From Euclidia mi (lineage: Eukaryota > Arthropoda > Insecta > Lepidoptera > Erebidae): a stretch of DNA of 64,000 nt. A model generated the notes under the pieces. That model was not told the origin of the DNA, did not search any database, and saw nothing but the letters and a program-made list of their open reading frames with translations. The stretch covers positions 52,428,196 through 52,492,195 of the forward strand of contig OX123196.2 in NCBI GenBank assembly GCA_944739405.2, read 5' to 3'. The translations under genes and the position numbers were made by a program. This document shows, one piece after another, positions 10,086 to 20,559 of this stretch (its first letter is position 1; every line of letters starts with the position of its first letter).

Positions 10086-12046
10086 GCTGGGCTTTCAACT
10101 GCAACCGTGGTGAGGTATTTTGTCTGATTTTTTTTTGTTTTTTGGTACTGCAAGTTTTATTTCGTTACGGTAGTTGTTACATTCTTAGTTAGCACAATAC
10201 TGCTACGCGTTTAACCTTGGAAATGTCTTAATTGTTGTGGTGTGGGTAGCGTATGTTTGTCTGAGTACCACTGAGAACTAGCTATAGCGTAGATATCGAA
10301 CGGAGGTTTTGAGCTTGATACGCCGGTTAAAGAGAAAGAGATTATTTTTATTTCTTCATGCGAGGGTGGGTCGCACTCACAAATCTTGTGATCATATGCT
10401 TGCTTGCAAATAGATTATCTTGGCTCGGTCTTACTTTATGGACTATAATAGTAACGAGAGTGAGCGTACAGGCCGACTTGCATTGTTCCAAGCAACTGCG
10501 TTTGAGTGAAACGTGCTAGTTATTGTTCTAGTGCAGTTGTAATATTGGTTTTAGAATCAACACCCAGCTTCGGTTGGTTTTCTGCTAAATCTGAAACAAT
10601 GACTCCCGTCTAGACTGTCCTTCGCAGGGCAACGGCGCTGGGGTTGTTGGACTAATCGAATAGTACGTACTGGGTTCATAGTGTAAGACTGTGCTGTGAT
10701 TGCGGCTGACCGTGCTGATTTTGTGTAGAAACAGCTTGTAGCTTTTTCTTAAATAGACATGTGAAATGCAGTGCTGTTTAGACATGTGCGGTTGGTAGGT
10801 TAGTGTAACCTGACCATAGTCGAAGGATATTACTAGCGCCATTATTTTACCGACGTGGTGTTGGTAATCCCTAATGGTTTTCGTTTAAACGTCATCAGAG
10901 CCTGAGTAAAAAGCGGCACTTTTACTCGTTGTAGTTCCGAGTTGTACAGACGATCTCGGTGTTGCACTCGTACCTGCTTCTTTGTATGCATAAATTTTTA
11001 ACATGGCACAGTAAAATGTTTCTTACTCATGATTATTAGATGGCACCACTAGTAAAGTTTATTTAAATTATAAGATTTTACGCGTGAAAATTACCTACTG
11101 TGTGTTTTAAAATTCATGTGATATACTGGGAATTCTTATCAAGTGCCTCAAATTCTCTGGCCAATTCCAAGTTATGCTTAGGACGTTTAGGAGTTTGTAG
11201 TAGAAGCTGTTAAACTCGATTATCAGACGTAGAAGAAGATGATTGAGTTATCGTCGTAGTGGGTTACGATAATCAGTTTCAGAGATTTTAATTTTCATTG
11301 TAGATAGAACTAGGTTAGTGATAGTTAGTGATGATTCTATGTTTAACCTTATTTTCATTAAATGGGTACATTTGTAGTCGTTGTTGTGATAATTTTGTGG
11401 TACCCACGTTTCCGTTGGTGTAGATTTGCATAAACTGGATAAGCCGTTTGTGCGGCTGCATGTTTAGCCATGCGTTGCCGTTGGTTGGACCGGCAAAGTG
11501 CCTTTCTGGTTAGCCTAGATTACCCTTGCGCTTTTGTGTTAGTCATAGTCTCCGTTGGTGCGCAAACAACACAGCCGTTAGTGCATTTGTCATAGTATCA
11601 CAAATGTTGTCCATCGTCTTGAACGCGGAAGGTCCGTTGCTGTATCGCTAGTGATTAGGTTAGGATAAGCTACGTATTTAGACTATCCATGACAAAATTA
11701 TAACGCTGAAAGGACTGGTTGGATACTTGGTAGCAAACATAACATCTAGAGCATCAGTCTAGTAAGATTTTCTTAGTCTGCTATGTGATAAGGAAAACCA
11801 AAGCAACATGTTGAACAAACCTAGTTTAAGATTACTTTGTTAGATTACAAACGACCTTATGTGGGTAGGCAGATTACAAACAACAAAAAAATTTTCACTC
11901 TGTATTTTTAATTATTTATAAATAGTAATTTTATCATTTTTAAAAAATAAATGTTATTATTTATAAGTTAACATAAACACCTACCAGTTTAGTGTTTATT
12001 CCTGCTTCATAACCTAGTTAACAAGTTACACTATCACTTATTTGAC
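10086..12046. other. No gene; possibly LINE 5' UTR in part
   Basis: No coding frame stands out. 11400-11660 repeats short TCCGTTGGTG/GCCGTTGGTT motifs and is GC-richer than its flanks; part of this stretch may be the 5' UTR of the LINE that starts coding at 12047, but I see no boundary or target duplication to fix it. Confidence 0.35.
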
Positions 12047-12775
12047 ATGGACAGCGTTGAGGCAATAAAAACTTCATTTTCTACCACTATGGCTGGCATT
12101 GAGGAGCGCATGGCCAATTTTGAGGCTGAACTTCAAAAAACTGCCAAACACACCAGTGCACCCAGCTTATCAAGTCTGGCAGCTGATTTTTCAACCTTCC
12201 GGACATTCGTGATGGAGACCATTGGAGCTTTTCAACGACAGATGGAGCTGCTGGCACGCGAAGTAGACAGAATGGAGATGCGCAGCCGCCGTAAAATGCT
12301 CTTAATTCACGGTGTCGCTGAACATAAAAATGAAGATCCGGTTCAAACAGTCATGGATGTCATAGGAGATCTCAATCTAACTGAGGTCATTAAGGATGAC
12401 ATCAAGCGGAGTCACCGGATGGGCCGTCCGTCTGGGTCAAACAAGCCGAGACCCATTTTAGTTAAGTTCCAGCAGACAGCAATCCGGGACAAGGTTTGGT
12501 TCTCCAAGACCAAACTAAAAGGTAGCGGCACAACTATGTCTGAATTTCTTACTAAGGCACGGCACGATATATTCATGACAGCAAGGCACCGTTTCGGAGT
12601 CACAAAGAGTTGGACACGAGAAGGAAATATTTTTGTGTTAGACGCCGACGGGTCACAGCACCGTATTTCTTCACTTGCCGATCTCAACCGGATTAAGACG
12701 GGCATTCAAAAGACGCCGGCTGCTGAGAAACCAGTGGCTGGGAAGACCAAACGAGCTGCGGCCACGAAAAAATAG
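12047..12775 (+). CDS. LINE ORF1 protein (L1-ORF1p-like RNA-binding chaperone)
   Basis: Uninterrupted 242-residue frame. ORF1 proteins coat the LINE RNA and act as chaperones in the ribonucleoprotein. Residues about 1-80 are heptad-rich and look like a trimerising coiled coil. From about 82 (RSRRKMLLIHGVAE) to 150 (RPILVKFQQTAIRDKVW) the pattern is that of the RRM-like domain of L1-type ORF1 proteins (Transposase_22 family), followed by a basic C-terminal domain and a Lys/Ala-rich tail (residues about 220-242). No CCHC knuckle is present. The ATG at 12047 follows an AT-rich leader. It is separated from ORF2 by 745 bases, and both frames are intact, which suggests a young copy. Confidence 0.85.
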   Translation: MDSVEAIKTSFSTTMAGIEERMANFEAELQKTAKHTSAPSLSSLAADFSTFRTFVMETIGAFQRQMELLAREVDRMEMRSRRKMLLIHGVAEHKNEDPVQTVMDVIGDLNLTEVIKDDIKRSHRMGRPSGSNKPRPILVKFQQTAIRDKVWFSKTKLKGSGTTMSEFLTKARHDIFMTARHRFGVTKSWTREGNIFVLDADGSQHRISSLADLNRIKTGIQKTPAAEKPVAGKTKRAAATKK

Positions 12776-13520
12776 GTAGCATGCATCACAGTAGTTGCGG
12801 CATCCGTGTTTTGTTTACTTTATATGTACCTATATATATCTTACACTTTTACCCTATCTTTTAATAACTCTAATTCTTAATAATACCTTCTACTTTGTTT
12901 ACTTTTGTTTCCGATTTCCTAACTAATCAACATTTCTTATAAATATTATTCCACCTCCTAAATTTATGTTCATTAACAACTTTGCGAGTTTATTGACAGT
13001 TGACGGCTGTCAGTGTCAAACTGCGTTTCGTTTTCTTGTTCGGAATCGTTTAGAAACTGAGCTGTGAATTATAAAGTCTATTCTCTTACTAAAATATTCT
13101 TTCATAATACATATAAATATTTATTCCCTATAAATATATATACATCATTTTGCTTACCTTTTTATATTTATTTATTACTTTCTCTTTATAAGTATATATT
13201 ATTTTAATTGGTTCCTTAACTACTGATGCTTTAAAATACGATATTTATATATGAATATTTTCTCCTTACCTACCAAAGTTAAAGCCCGGATGTTGCAAGT
13301 TACAATTATTATGTTAGTATCGATTTACATTTTGATCTTTTAACTTATATTTTTCTTTTTTTTTTCTTTTTGTCGTCAACCAGTGTAATTTGTACGTTTT
13401 CTATTAATTTTGTAATTTGTTAGCACTCAACTGGCAGGTGGATAAGATTAGACAAACTTAGATAGTACTTTAATTTTATTAGTTTATTTATATATTATTT
13501 AGTATATTTATTTTTATATT
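12776..13520 (+). other. Spacer between LINE ORF1 and ORF2
   Basis: AT-rich, no open frame that bridges the two genes. A region near 12990-13050 has an imperfect inverted repeat around TTGACAG/CTGTCA. The spacer is long for a LINE and may carry an internal signal for ORF2 translation, but nothing specific is visible. Confidence 0.6.
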
Positions 13521-16451
13521 ATGTTAGATCAGTCACGAAGTAGTGATAACGATAGTTTCTTTTCTGTGAGTAGCCATAACAATAGTTTCGAAAGCATTCC
13601 TTCTCTTGCTGAAACTTTGCAGTGTGAGTTTGCCGATGTACCTGGGAACTTTAATGTCGTTCATATAAATGCTCAGAGTATTCCGGCCCATTTCCAGGAT
13701 ATGCTGACCACCTTTGACTGTAAGAATATCCACGCTATTCTTGTTTCCGAATCTTGGTTAAAACCTTGCTTATCGTCTGTTTCTTACTGTCTTCCTAATT
13801 TCCGACTAATAAGAAATGATCGTACCGAGAGTGGTGGAGGTGGTGTTGCCATTTATCTCCGTACACACATTCCTTTCAATGTTGTTAGTATGTCAGCACA
13901 ACCTCCACCGCTTAATGCCGGCGAGCATCTCTTTGTGGAACTAGATCTAGCTTATACCAAGGTCCTGCTTGGTGTTTTTTATTCCCCTAACTGTCGTGTA
14001 AATTACTTCTCTTCTTTCGAACGAATTTTAGAAAATCTATCTCCTGCTTACAGTCATACCATAGTCATGGGTGATTTCAACACTTGTTTGTTAAAAAAGG
14101 ATTCGCGCTCATCTTCCTTGTGTAGTATTGTCGAATCTTGTAATCTGTCCATCCTCCCTTTAAATGCTACACATAACTTTCCAAATTCTACTCCTTCTCT
14201 CCTTGATCTTATGTTTGTCTCCTCACCTTCTCTTGTCGCCAAGCATGGGCAGCTTCCAGCTGATGCTTTTTCATACCATGACCTTATCTTTCTCTCCTAT
14301 AAACTTCGTCTTCCTAAGACAAAAACAAAAATTCTTCTGCAACGTAATTTTGGTGGCATGAATGTAGAAAATCTTCGTACAGATGCAAGTTTGATCGACT
14401 GGAGTCCTTTACTAAGCGCAGAGACCATTGACGAGAAACTTCAATTATTTAGTAACGCTATTATTCGTCTATACGATGTCCATGCACCAGTCCGTGCAAT
14501 TAGAGTTAGACAATTACCATCACCTTGGCTAACCACTGAAATTAAAGTCTTGTTGTCTAAGAAAGCTATAGCTAAAACAAAATATAAATGTCAACCTATT
14601 TCTCGCAATTGGGACAACTACATTGCTATCAGAAATCACTGTAAAAAGGTGTGTAGGAAAGCACAACGCCAATACATCCATAGCTCAGTTGAGAATGAAG
14701 ATCCAGCTAAGGTCTGGAAGTTTCTAAAAACTTTGGGAGTTGGAAAATCTTCACATGATCTTGTTTCTGATAAAATAGATATAAATTCTCTAAATAGGCA
14801 TTTTACTACTTCGTCTAAATTTGATCAGACTACCAAAGCTAGCACTTTGCATGATCTTTCATTGCTCCCAACCCCAAATTATCCATCTTTCGTTTTTAAT
14901 CAACTGTCTGAGTGTGATGTTAAAAAGAGCGTATTATCCATTGCATCTAACGCAGTCGGTAATGATTGTATCAGCCGGAAAATGATCCTTCCCATATTAG
15001 ATGAAATCCTTCCCATCCTGTGTCATATTTTTAATTATTCCTTATCTGGGGGCGTTTTTCCCACCATATGGAAAGACGCCCAAATTATTCCTTTACATAA
15101 AAAACCCAATCCGTCTTCTTTTTCTGAGTACCGGCCAATCTCCATCCTACCATTCCTTTCTAAAGTTCTCGAACGCCTTGTCCATGCCCAACTTAGCACA
15201 TTCCTTAATAAAAACCTTCTTTTCAATCCACTCCAATCCGGTTTCCGTCCAGGTCACAGCACGGTTACGGCACTGATCAATATTACCGACGACATCAGGC
15301 TCGGTATGGAAAATGGCAACGTGACTGTTCTCTGTCTACTTGATTTCAGTAATGCCTTCAATACTATTGATTTCCATATTCTGCTTGGCATATTACGCTC
15401 CATTAACATATCTCCACCAGTGATTGATTGGTTTCACAGTTACCTGTTTGGTCGTCGACAGCGTGTACGGATTGAAGACTCCTTGTCTTCCTGGTGTACG
15501 TCTACAGTCGGCGTTCCACAGGGTGGCGTTCTATCTCCCTTACTTTTCTCAATTTTTATAAATTCTATCTCTTATCAACTTCAGTCATCCTACCACCTTT
15601 ATGCAGATGATCTCCAAATTTATACTCAAGCTCCTGAACATGAGTTGTCTGAAGCAATTCGCATTATCAACTGTGATTTAGATCGTATAGCTGCATGGAG
15701 CCTCAGGTTTGGTCTCCAAATTAACCCTACGAAAACACAGATTATTGTTGTCGGTAGTCCCAGGCTGATTGCGCGTGTTGACTGGACCTGCTTACCCCAA
15801 GTCAACTTTAATGGTATTCCTTTACCTATAAGCGATTGCGTGAAGGATTTAGGAGTTTATATTGATAAAACTTTATCCTGGGGCCCTCAAATTAGGGAAG
15901 TTAGCAGAAAATTGTTTTCTGCGGCTGGGACGTTGCGAAGATTGCGAAACTTTCTGCCGACTGCCACCAAGATTGCGCTTGCAAATTCTCTTCTATTACC
16001 TATCCTTGACTATGCTGATGTTAGCTGTCTAGATCTCACGGAGGAGCAACTTGATAAGCTTGAGCGCCTTCAAAACTTATGTATAAGACTCATATTTGGA
16101 TTGCGCAAATATGATCACGTTTCCAATTTCCGCAATTCGCTCAAGTGGCTCCCAATTCGCCTTCGACGGAATACTCACATACTATCTTTACTTTATAACA
16201 TTCTCTTTAACCCTTCTACTCCCCATTACTTAAAAGAACGCTTCGAGTTTCTTTCTGACACGCATTCTAGATCTCTAAGGTCATCGGTGAATCTAAAACT
16301 GGCTATACCAATGCATTCCAGTAGATTTTACGATAAATCCTTTACCGTCCAAGCTGCTCGCTTGTGGAATGCATTGCCGATGCCAATTAAACAAGCTCAA
16401 ACAATATCATCGTTTAAAAAGTTACTCAAAGAATACTACTTGTCTCTTTAA
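13521..16451 (+). CDS. LINE ORF2 protein: AP endonuclease + reverse transcriptase
   Basis: Uninterrupted 976-residue frame that nicks target DNA and reverse-transcribes the LINE RNA at the nick. The exonuclease-endonuclease-phosphatase domain spans about 43-255: the Asn in VVHINAQS, the Glu in SESWL, GGGGVAIY, MGDFNTC (about 183-188) and SYHDLI (about 252, in place of the usual Ser-Asp-His). The reverse transcriptase spans about 505-770: PLHKKPNPSSFSEYRPISIL, GFRPGHST, LDFSNAFNTID, GVPQGGVLSPLLFS and the catalytic YADD at 694-697. The thumb and tail follow (DLGVYIDKTLSWG, QNLCIRLIFGLRKYDHV, RLWNALP). The tail is that of CR1/Jockey-group elements; I do not fix the clade. No stop or frameshift is seen, so the element may be recently active. 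Confidence 0.93.
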   Translation: MLDQSRSSDNDSFFSVSSHNNSFESIPSLAETLQCEFADVPGNFNVVHINAQSIPAHFQDMLTTFDCKNIHAILVSESWLKPCLSSVSYCLPNFRLIRNDRTESGGGGVAIYLRTHIPFNVVSMSAQPPPLNAGEHLFVELDLAYTKVLLGVFYSPNCRVNYFSSFERILENLSPAYSHTIVMGDFNTCLLKKDSRSSSLCSIVESCNLSILPLNATHNFPNSTPSLLDLMFVSSPSLVAKHGQLPADAFSYHDLIFLSYKLRLPKTKTKILLQRNFGGMNVENLRTDASLIDWSPLLSAETIDEKLQLFSNAIIRLYDVHAPVRAIRVRQLPSPWLTTEIKVLLSKKAIAKTKYKCQPISRNWDNYIAIRNHCKKVCRKAQRQYIHSSVENEDPAKVWKFLKTLGVGKSSHDLVSDKIDINSLNRHFTTSSKFDQTTKASTLHDLSLLPTPNYPSFVFNQLSECDVKKSVLSIASNAVGNDCISRKMILPILDEILPILCHIFNYSLSGGVFPTIWKDAQIIPLHKKPNPSSFSEYRPISILPFLSKVLERLVHAQLSTFLNKNLLFNPLQSGFRPGHSTVTALINITDDIRLGMENGNVTVLCLLDFSNAFNTIDFHILLGILRSINISPPVIDWFHSYLFGRRQRVRIEDSLSSWCTSTVGVPQGGVLSPLLFSIFINSISYQLQSSYHLYADDLQIYTQAPEHELSEAIRIINCDLDRIAAWSLRFGLQINPTKTQIIVVGSPRLIARVDWTCLPQVNFNGIPLPISDCVKDLGVYIDKTLSWGPQIREVSRKLFSAAGTLRRLRNFLPTATKIALANSLLLPILDYADVSCLDLTEEQLDKLERLQNLCIRLIFGLRKYDHVSNFRNSLKWLPIRLRRNTHILSLLYNILFNPSTPHYLKERFEFLSDTHSRSLRSSVNLKLAIPMHSSRFYDKSFTVQAARLWNALPMPIKQAQTISSFKKLLKEYYLSL

Positions 16452-16852
16452 TTTTACTACTCTTGTAATTCTTATTTTTCTATTTCCTTTCATTTATTTA
16501 TCACAAATTTATGTATCAATAATATAAATATCTATGTATTGTATATTTATTTATGTATGTATATAGTTATATATGTGTGTATATAGTTATTTATCTATGT
16601 ATGTACTTATTTATGTATATGTAAGAATTCGTATTATATATCTAAATTGGTAAATATCGCCAAACTACCCTTTTCTGTATACGTGTTGTTCTTATCCATC
16701 CAAAGGTTGCCTGTAAGAGATTGCTTGAGAGTGATAAGGCCGCCTATTGTACTATCTGTTATTTTTCTTTTTGTTATAGATTAATTTTTGTAGTTTCTTT
16801 GGCATTTGTACAATAAAGATGATTATTATTATTATTATATTATTATTGTTAA
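16452..16852 (+). mobile_element. 3' UTR and (ATT)n tail of the intact LINE
   Basis: AT-rich 3' UTR with TATGTATG repeats, an AATAAA at 16812-16817 and a GATTATTATTATT tail to about 16850. The tail marks the 3' end of the element. I could not pick out a target-site duplication. Confidence 0.8.
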
Positions 16853-18062
16853 ACGCTCGAAATGATTATCCGGGTGGTGTTGTGTAACCGGATTGCATAG
16901 CGTGATGTTGAAGACCAGATGGATGTCAGAGTATGATCAGTGCAATATTTAATAAGTTTCTTATTATTTGAACGAGTATACGTGTTGTTCAACATGTCCG
17001 CTTCGAGTGAAAGAGTTAGTTATGATTTTCATTGAAACCTGTGATGATTTTGATCAGAGTACATTTTATTGCCCACCGACTTGTGCCAGAAATGGCCGAA
17101 CGACTAGGATTACTGTTCGAGAATTTTTTTTTATTCCTGGAGCGATGTATATTAGTGTGGTTGTTGATCGCAATCATGGATACCCTGACACTCAAGAAGT
17201 TCTCATTAGATTTTTGATCGCTAAAATTATCTACCTACCTTACCTTACCTTATACTGTATTTAAAAGAAATGTTACAGCGTGGCTAGCGGAAAAATGTTT
17301 CTATACTTTAAATGATTTTTTGACTTATAAAGAAAATGTTTAAATTAATTAATGTTAAAAAAAATCATGTATGACAACAAGAGCAACATTATCTGGACAT
17401 TTAAATTTATTTTAATTTGACACTTCTATGCAATTATTAATTTAATATTATATTTTAAAATTATACATGACTAACATTTTGACATTAATTAACTGATAAA
17501 TCAATACAATATAAACAGAATTTCTTTGAATTATATTATTGTATAAATTGACATATTTGCGTACCATTGTTATGGTAGAATGTGAGGATCACTATTACTG
17601 TACCAGCACTATGTAACCACATTTCTCGTAAATAAATGCATTTCATTTCCTGTGGTTTCTGTGTCGTATGACCAGAGCGTTTTGCGAGAATCTGAAAGTA
17701 CTCATAGACTGTCGATTGGTTATCTCAGAACTATAGTCGTTGCCTCTATGTAGCCAAAGGAAATCAGTTTGTTCTAAAGTAGCTTATCAGTTCTCGCCAT
17801 GTTCACATTTGGTTTTAGTTTTTGTCAGTGGTTAAATCCAGTTTTAACATAGCTCATTGAGAGTATGGACGGGAGTTACGTTCTGTACAGTTGTGAAGTT
17901 GTTAATGAATTTGATAATCGCTTAAAATTGACGAAGTGCGGACGTTGAATTAGTCTGAAAGAACGGATATTCTATTCAGTGGGTATAAGATGAAAGGAAT
18001 CTTTGAAATAGTGTTGGTAGATTTATTTCCTCTCTTGGTAATCCTGGTGGCCAGCGTAGCCT
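16853..18062. other. No gene recognised
   Basis: Contains an unmatched open frame at 16968-17264 (+, 98 codons, Cys-rich start, then hydrophobic) that I do not recognise, and AT-rich sequence to 17990. It may be old retroelement sequence. Confidence 0.35.
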
Positions 18063-18141
18063 GTGTGGCGCGCGGCCCGTGTGTGGCGCGCGGCCCGTGT
18101 GTGGCACGCGGCCCGTGTGTAGCGCGCGGCCTGTATGTGGC
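18063..18141. repeat. 18-bp GC-rich minisatellite, about 4.4 units
   Basis: Units 18063-18080, 18081-18098, 18099-18116 and 18117-18134 follow GTGTGGCGCGCGGCCCGT with one to three changes, plus a partial unit. Length is a multiple of three, so frames stay open across it on both strands without meaning. Confidence 0.95.
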
Positions 18142-18173
18142 TTTGAGGAGCCTGGTAACTGGTATAGCTAAAG

Positions 18174-18343
18174 CCTCATCATCATCAGCCTTTAACAGTC
18201 CACTGCTGGACTCTCCTTTGAAAGGAGGAATTGGCTCACTATACCACGCTGGCCAAACGGGTTGGTATAGGGTTTGTATCAAGTTTTCTTCTCTTACAGT
18301 GCTGTTCTCTGCATAATATGCTCCCTCTGTCGGCTCTTACGAA
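18174..18343 (-). repeat. (GAT)n-tailed retroposon, copy A (truncated)
   Basis: Begins CATCATCATCAGCC and carries CACGCTGGCCAAACGGGTTG, then CTCCCTCTGTCGGCTCTTACG. It matches 48058-48302 and 52743-52992, but stops about 70 bp earlier and lacks part of the TAGGCCTC block. Confidence 0.85.
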
Positions 18344-18559
18344 AGCCTATCTGGCCGAAACAGGCAAGGAAAGTGAAGGTAGTTTATTAAAGGAATTTGG
18401 TTTGAAGATGTAGAGTCCAATGACCTTAGCATAACTGAATGATGAGTTAAATTTAGTGGTGCTTCTTTCTGATTAGTGAGCAGTAGTTGGTATCATTACG
18501 AAGCAGGTAATCGGACATATCGCTCGATTTAGGTGATGTGTTCGTTGTATTGCTCATTG

Positions 18560-19402
18560 GAAGCAATAAGTAATCTAAGAGTCACTCGAGGGAGATGACA
18601 TGGTTTACGTCACTCGATGGAGGTGGCATGAGTTGCTATCGCTCGATTTAGGTGATAGCAACGACACTGGCAAGGTTATTGTCACTCGATGGAGGTAGCA
18701 ATGAGTCGCTATCGCTTCATATAGGTGATAGTGACGACGGTGAAGGAAAACATCGTGAGGAAACCTGCATGTCCGAGAGTTCTTCGGAGTGTTCTCGAAA
18801 GACATGTGAAGTCTGCCAACCCGCATTTGGCCAGCGTGGTGGACTATGGCCTTACTGTCACTCGATGGAGGTGGCAATGAGTCGCTATCGCTCGATATAG
18901 GTGATAGCAACGACAATGGTTTACGTCACTCGATGGAGGTGGCATGAGTTGCAATCGCTCAATATAGGTGATAGCGACGACGGTGAAGGAAAACATCGTG
19001 TTCTTCGGAGTGTTCTCGAAAGGCATGTGAAGTCTGCCAACCCGCATTTGGCCAGCGTGGTGGACTATGACCTGATTGTTACTCGATGGAGTTGGCAATG
19101 AGTCGCTATCGCTCGGTATAGGTGATAGCGACGACAATGGTTTACGTCACTCGATGGAGGTGGCATGAGTTGCTATCGCTCGATATAGGTGATAGCAACA
19201 ACGGTGAAGGAAAACATCATGAGGAAACCTGCATGTCCGAGAGTTCTCCGGAGTGTTCTCGAAAGACATGTGAAGTCTGCCAACCTGCACTTGGCCAGCA
19301 TGGTGGACTATGGCCTTATTGTCACTCGATGGAGTTGGCAATGAGTCGCTATCGCTCGATATACATAGGTGATGGCGACGACAATGGTTTACGTCACCCG
19401 AT
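18560..19402. repeat. 243-bp tandem array that includes SINE segments
   Basis: Three repeats of a composite unit: the SINE-derived block starts at 18738, 18981 and 19202. The spacings are 243 and 221, the shorter one because the second copy lacks 22 bp. Each unit also has two variants of a 55-70 bp module, CACTCGATGGAGGTGGCA followed by GAGTCGCTATCGCTC and GGTGATAGCGACGA. In that module GTCGCTATC and GATAGCGAC form a 9-bp stem. The SINE block is the middle of the element seen whole at 31687-32000. Frames across the array are not genes. Confidence 0.9.
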
Positions 19403-19704
19403 GGACACTTTTCGCTGATTAACGTTTGTGATATTATTCTCTGCTAAGATACTTTTTACTACCTACTAAGATACTGTTTACTAGTGAGAGAGTTGCTGTC
19501 ATGATGTTATGTGATGTGATAATATGATGCAGTTGAAATAAATTTTGATGTTAACCCTTAGTGTTGTGGTTTATTTCGTAACGAGCCCTATTCTTTAACT
19601 AAACGATGATCAGGACGGGCCGAGCTAAGAGCTTAAGATATAGCAGGACGTTTTCTCTTTTGCAGTAGCATCGCACAGGGCCGTGTGACTTGTCAAGATG
19701 GCCG

Positions 19705-20088
19705 TGTTGGAGATTGGAAAACGGAATGTCAAATCTTAATAGATTTGGGCGTATTCGGATACGATGGTTGGCAACACTGAGGTCGGCAGTTGACAGCTGT
19801 CAATGTCATTTGATGTTTTTATAAGCGAACGTGGAGCTGTCAACGGAGACTTTGGCGACAGACACAGCGGAGGAAACAAGTGTGGCCTACCTACTTCCAA
19901 CTTCGCCGCGATTCCAAAAGTAATTCATTTTCATCCGAGCCACGTGTGCATATTTAGTTTGTGAAGTCAACTAATTCGTTTGAGTAAAACCTATTGAGTG
20001 TATACCGAGTCTTATTTTCCTGAAATGTACGATGGAGGAAGACCTGAGAGACGAAGAACGCCCACATTCTCCTATGTTACCTACTTTA
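19705..20088 (+). mobile_element. Retroelement 5' segment, copy 2
   Basis: Nearly identical to 9311-9690, including the TGTTGGAGATTGG start and the ATG of the gag-like frame (MEEDLRDEERPHSP at 20032). The match stops abruptly at about 20088, inside the gag start, where an unrelated LINE fragment begins. Confidence 0.8.
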
Positions 20089-20515
20089 TATCTATATTAT
20101 ACAGTATATACACCAATGTTGCGATCTAAAAATAAAATGTTTGTTATGATTAAACCGAAGCAAATGTTGAAGGGAATCCTTCCGCTATCACTGAAGCGGA
20201 AATTCGTTGACATGTGTATACTGCTCATCCTTACCTACGGTGCCCAAAAATGGTCTCTGCCCGAGATTCAGAAGTCCAAGTTAAAGATTTGCCAAAGAGC
20301 CACGGAGCGTAGCATTCTGGGGGTGAAGAGGACCGATCACGTCCGTAATTCAACGCTGCGCTGAAAAAAATCAGCCCAACTACAGTGGGAATGGGCCGGC
20401 CACATCTGCTGCATGCACACGGTAAGGTGGGCTCATGCAGCTACTAATTCGGTACGAGGCGGTCGGCGGCGACTAGGACGTCTCAAACGAAGATGAAAGG
20501 ATGACCTAGACGCTT
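20089..20515 (+). pseudogene. RTE-like LINE reverse transcriptase thumb/tail fragment
   Basis: Open from 20116 to 20364: LPLSLKRKFVDMCILLILTY then GAQKWSL and QRATERSILGVKRTDHVRN, which is the post-catalytic region of insect RTE-type endonuclease/reverse transcriptases. After the stop at 20362 another frame gives QLQWEWAGHI and GRRRLGRLKRR. Both ends are truncated: no palm domain and no 3' tail. It sits directly between two other element fragments. Confidence 0.75.
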
Positions 20516-20559
20516 AAGCAGGCGACTAGCCAGAGATCGCAAAGCACGAGTTGAGGAAA

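Noticed and set aside
12412..12705. 97-codon minus-strand frame over LINE ORF1
   Set aside because: Shadow of the intact + strand ORF1; no motif.
17950..18316. 108-110 codon frames on both strands with ARGPCV-like repeats
   Set aside because: Caused by the 18-bp minisatellite; open on both strands at once, no start context or homology.
18560..19402. CRISPR-like array
   Set aside because: Units are composite and include a SINE; no constant short repeats with unique spacers, and the DNA is eukaryotic.
18605..19418. Several 60-100 codon frames on both strands
   Set aside because: All lie in the 243-bp tandem array and its SINE segments.
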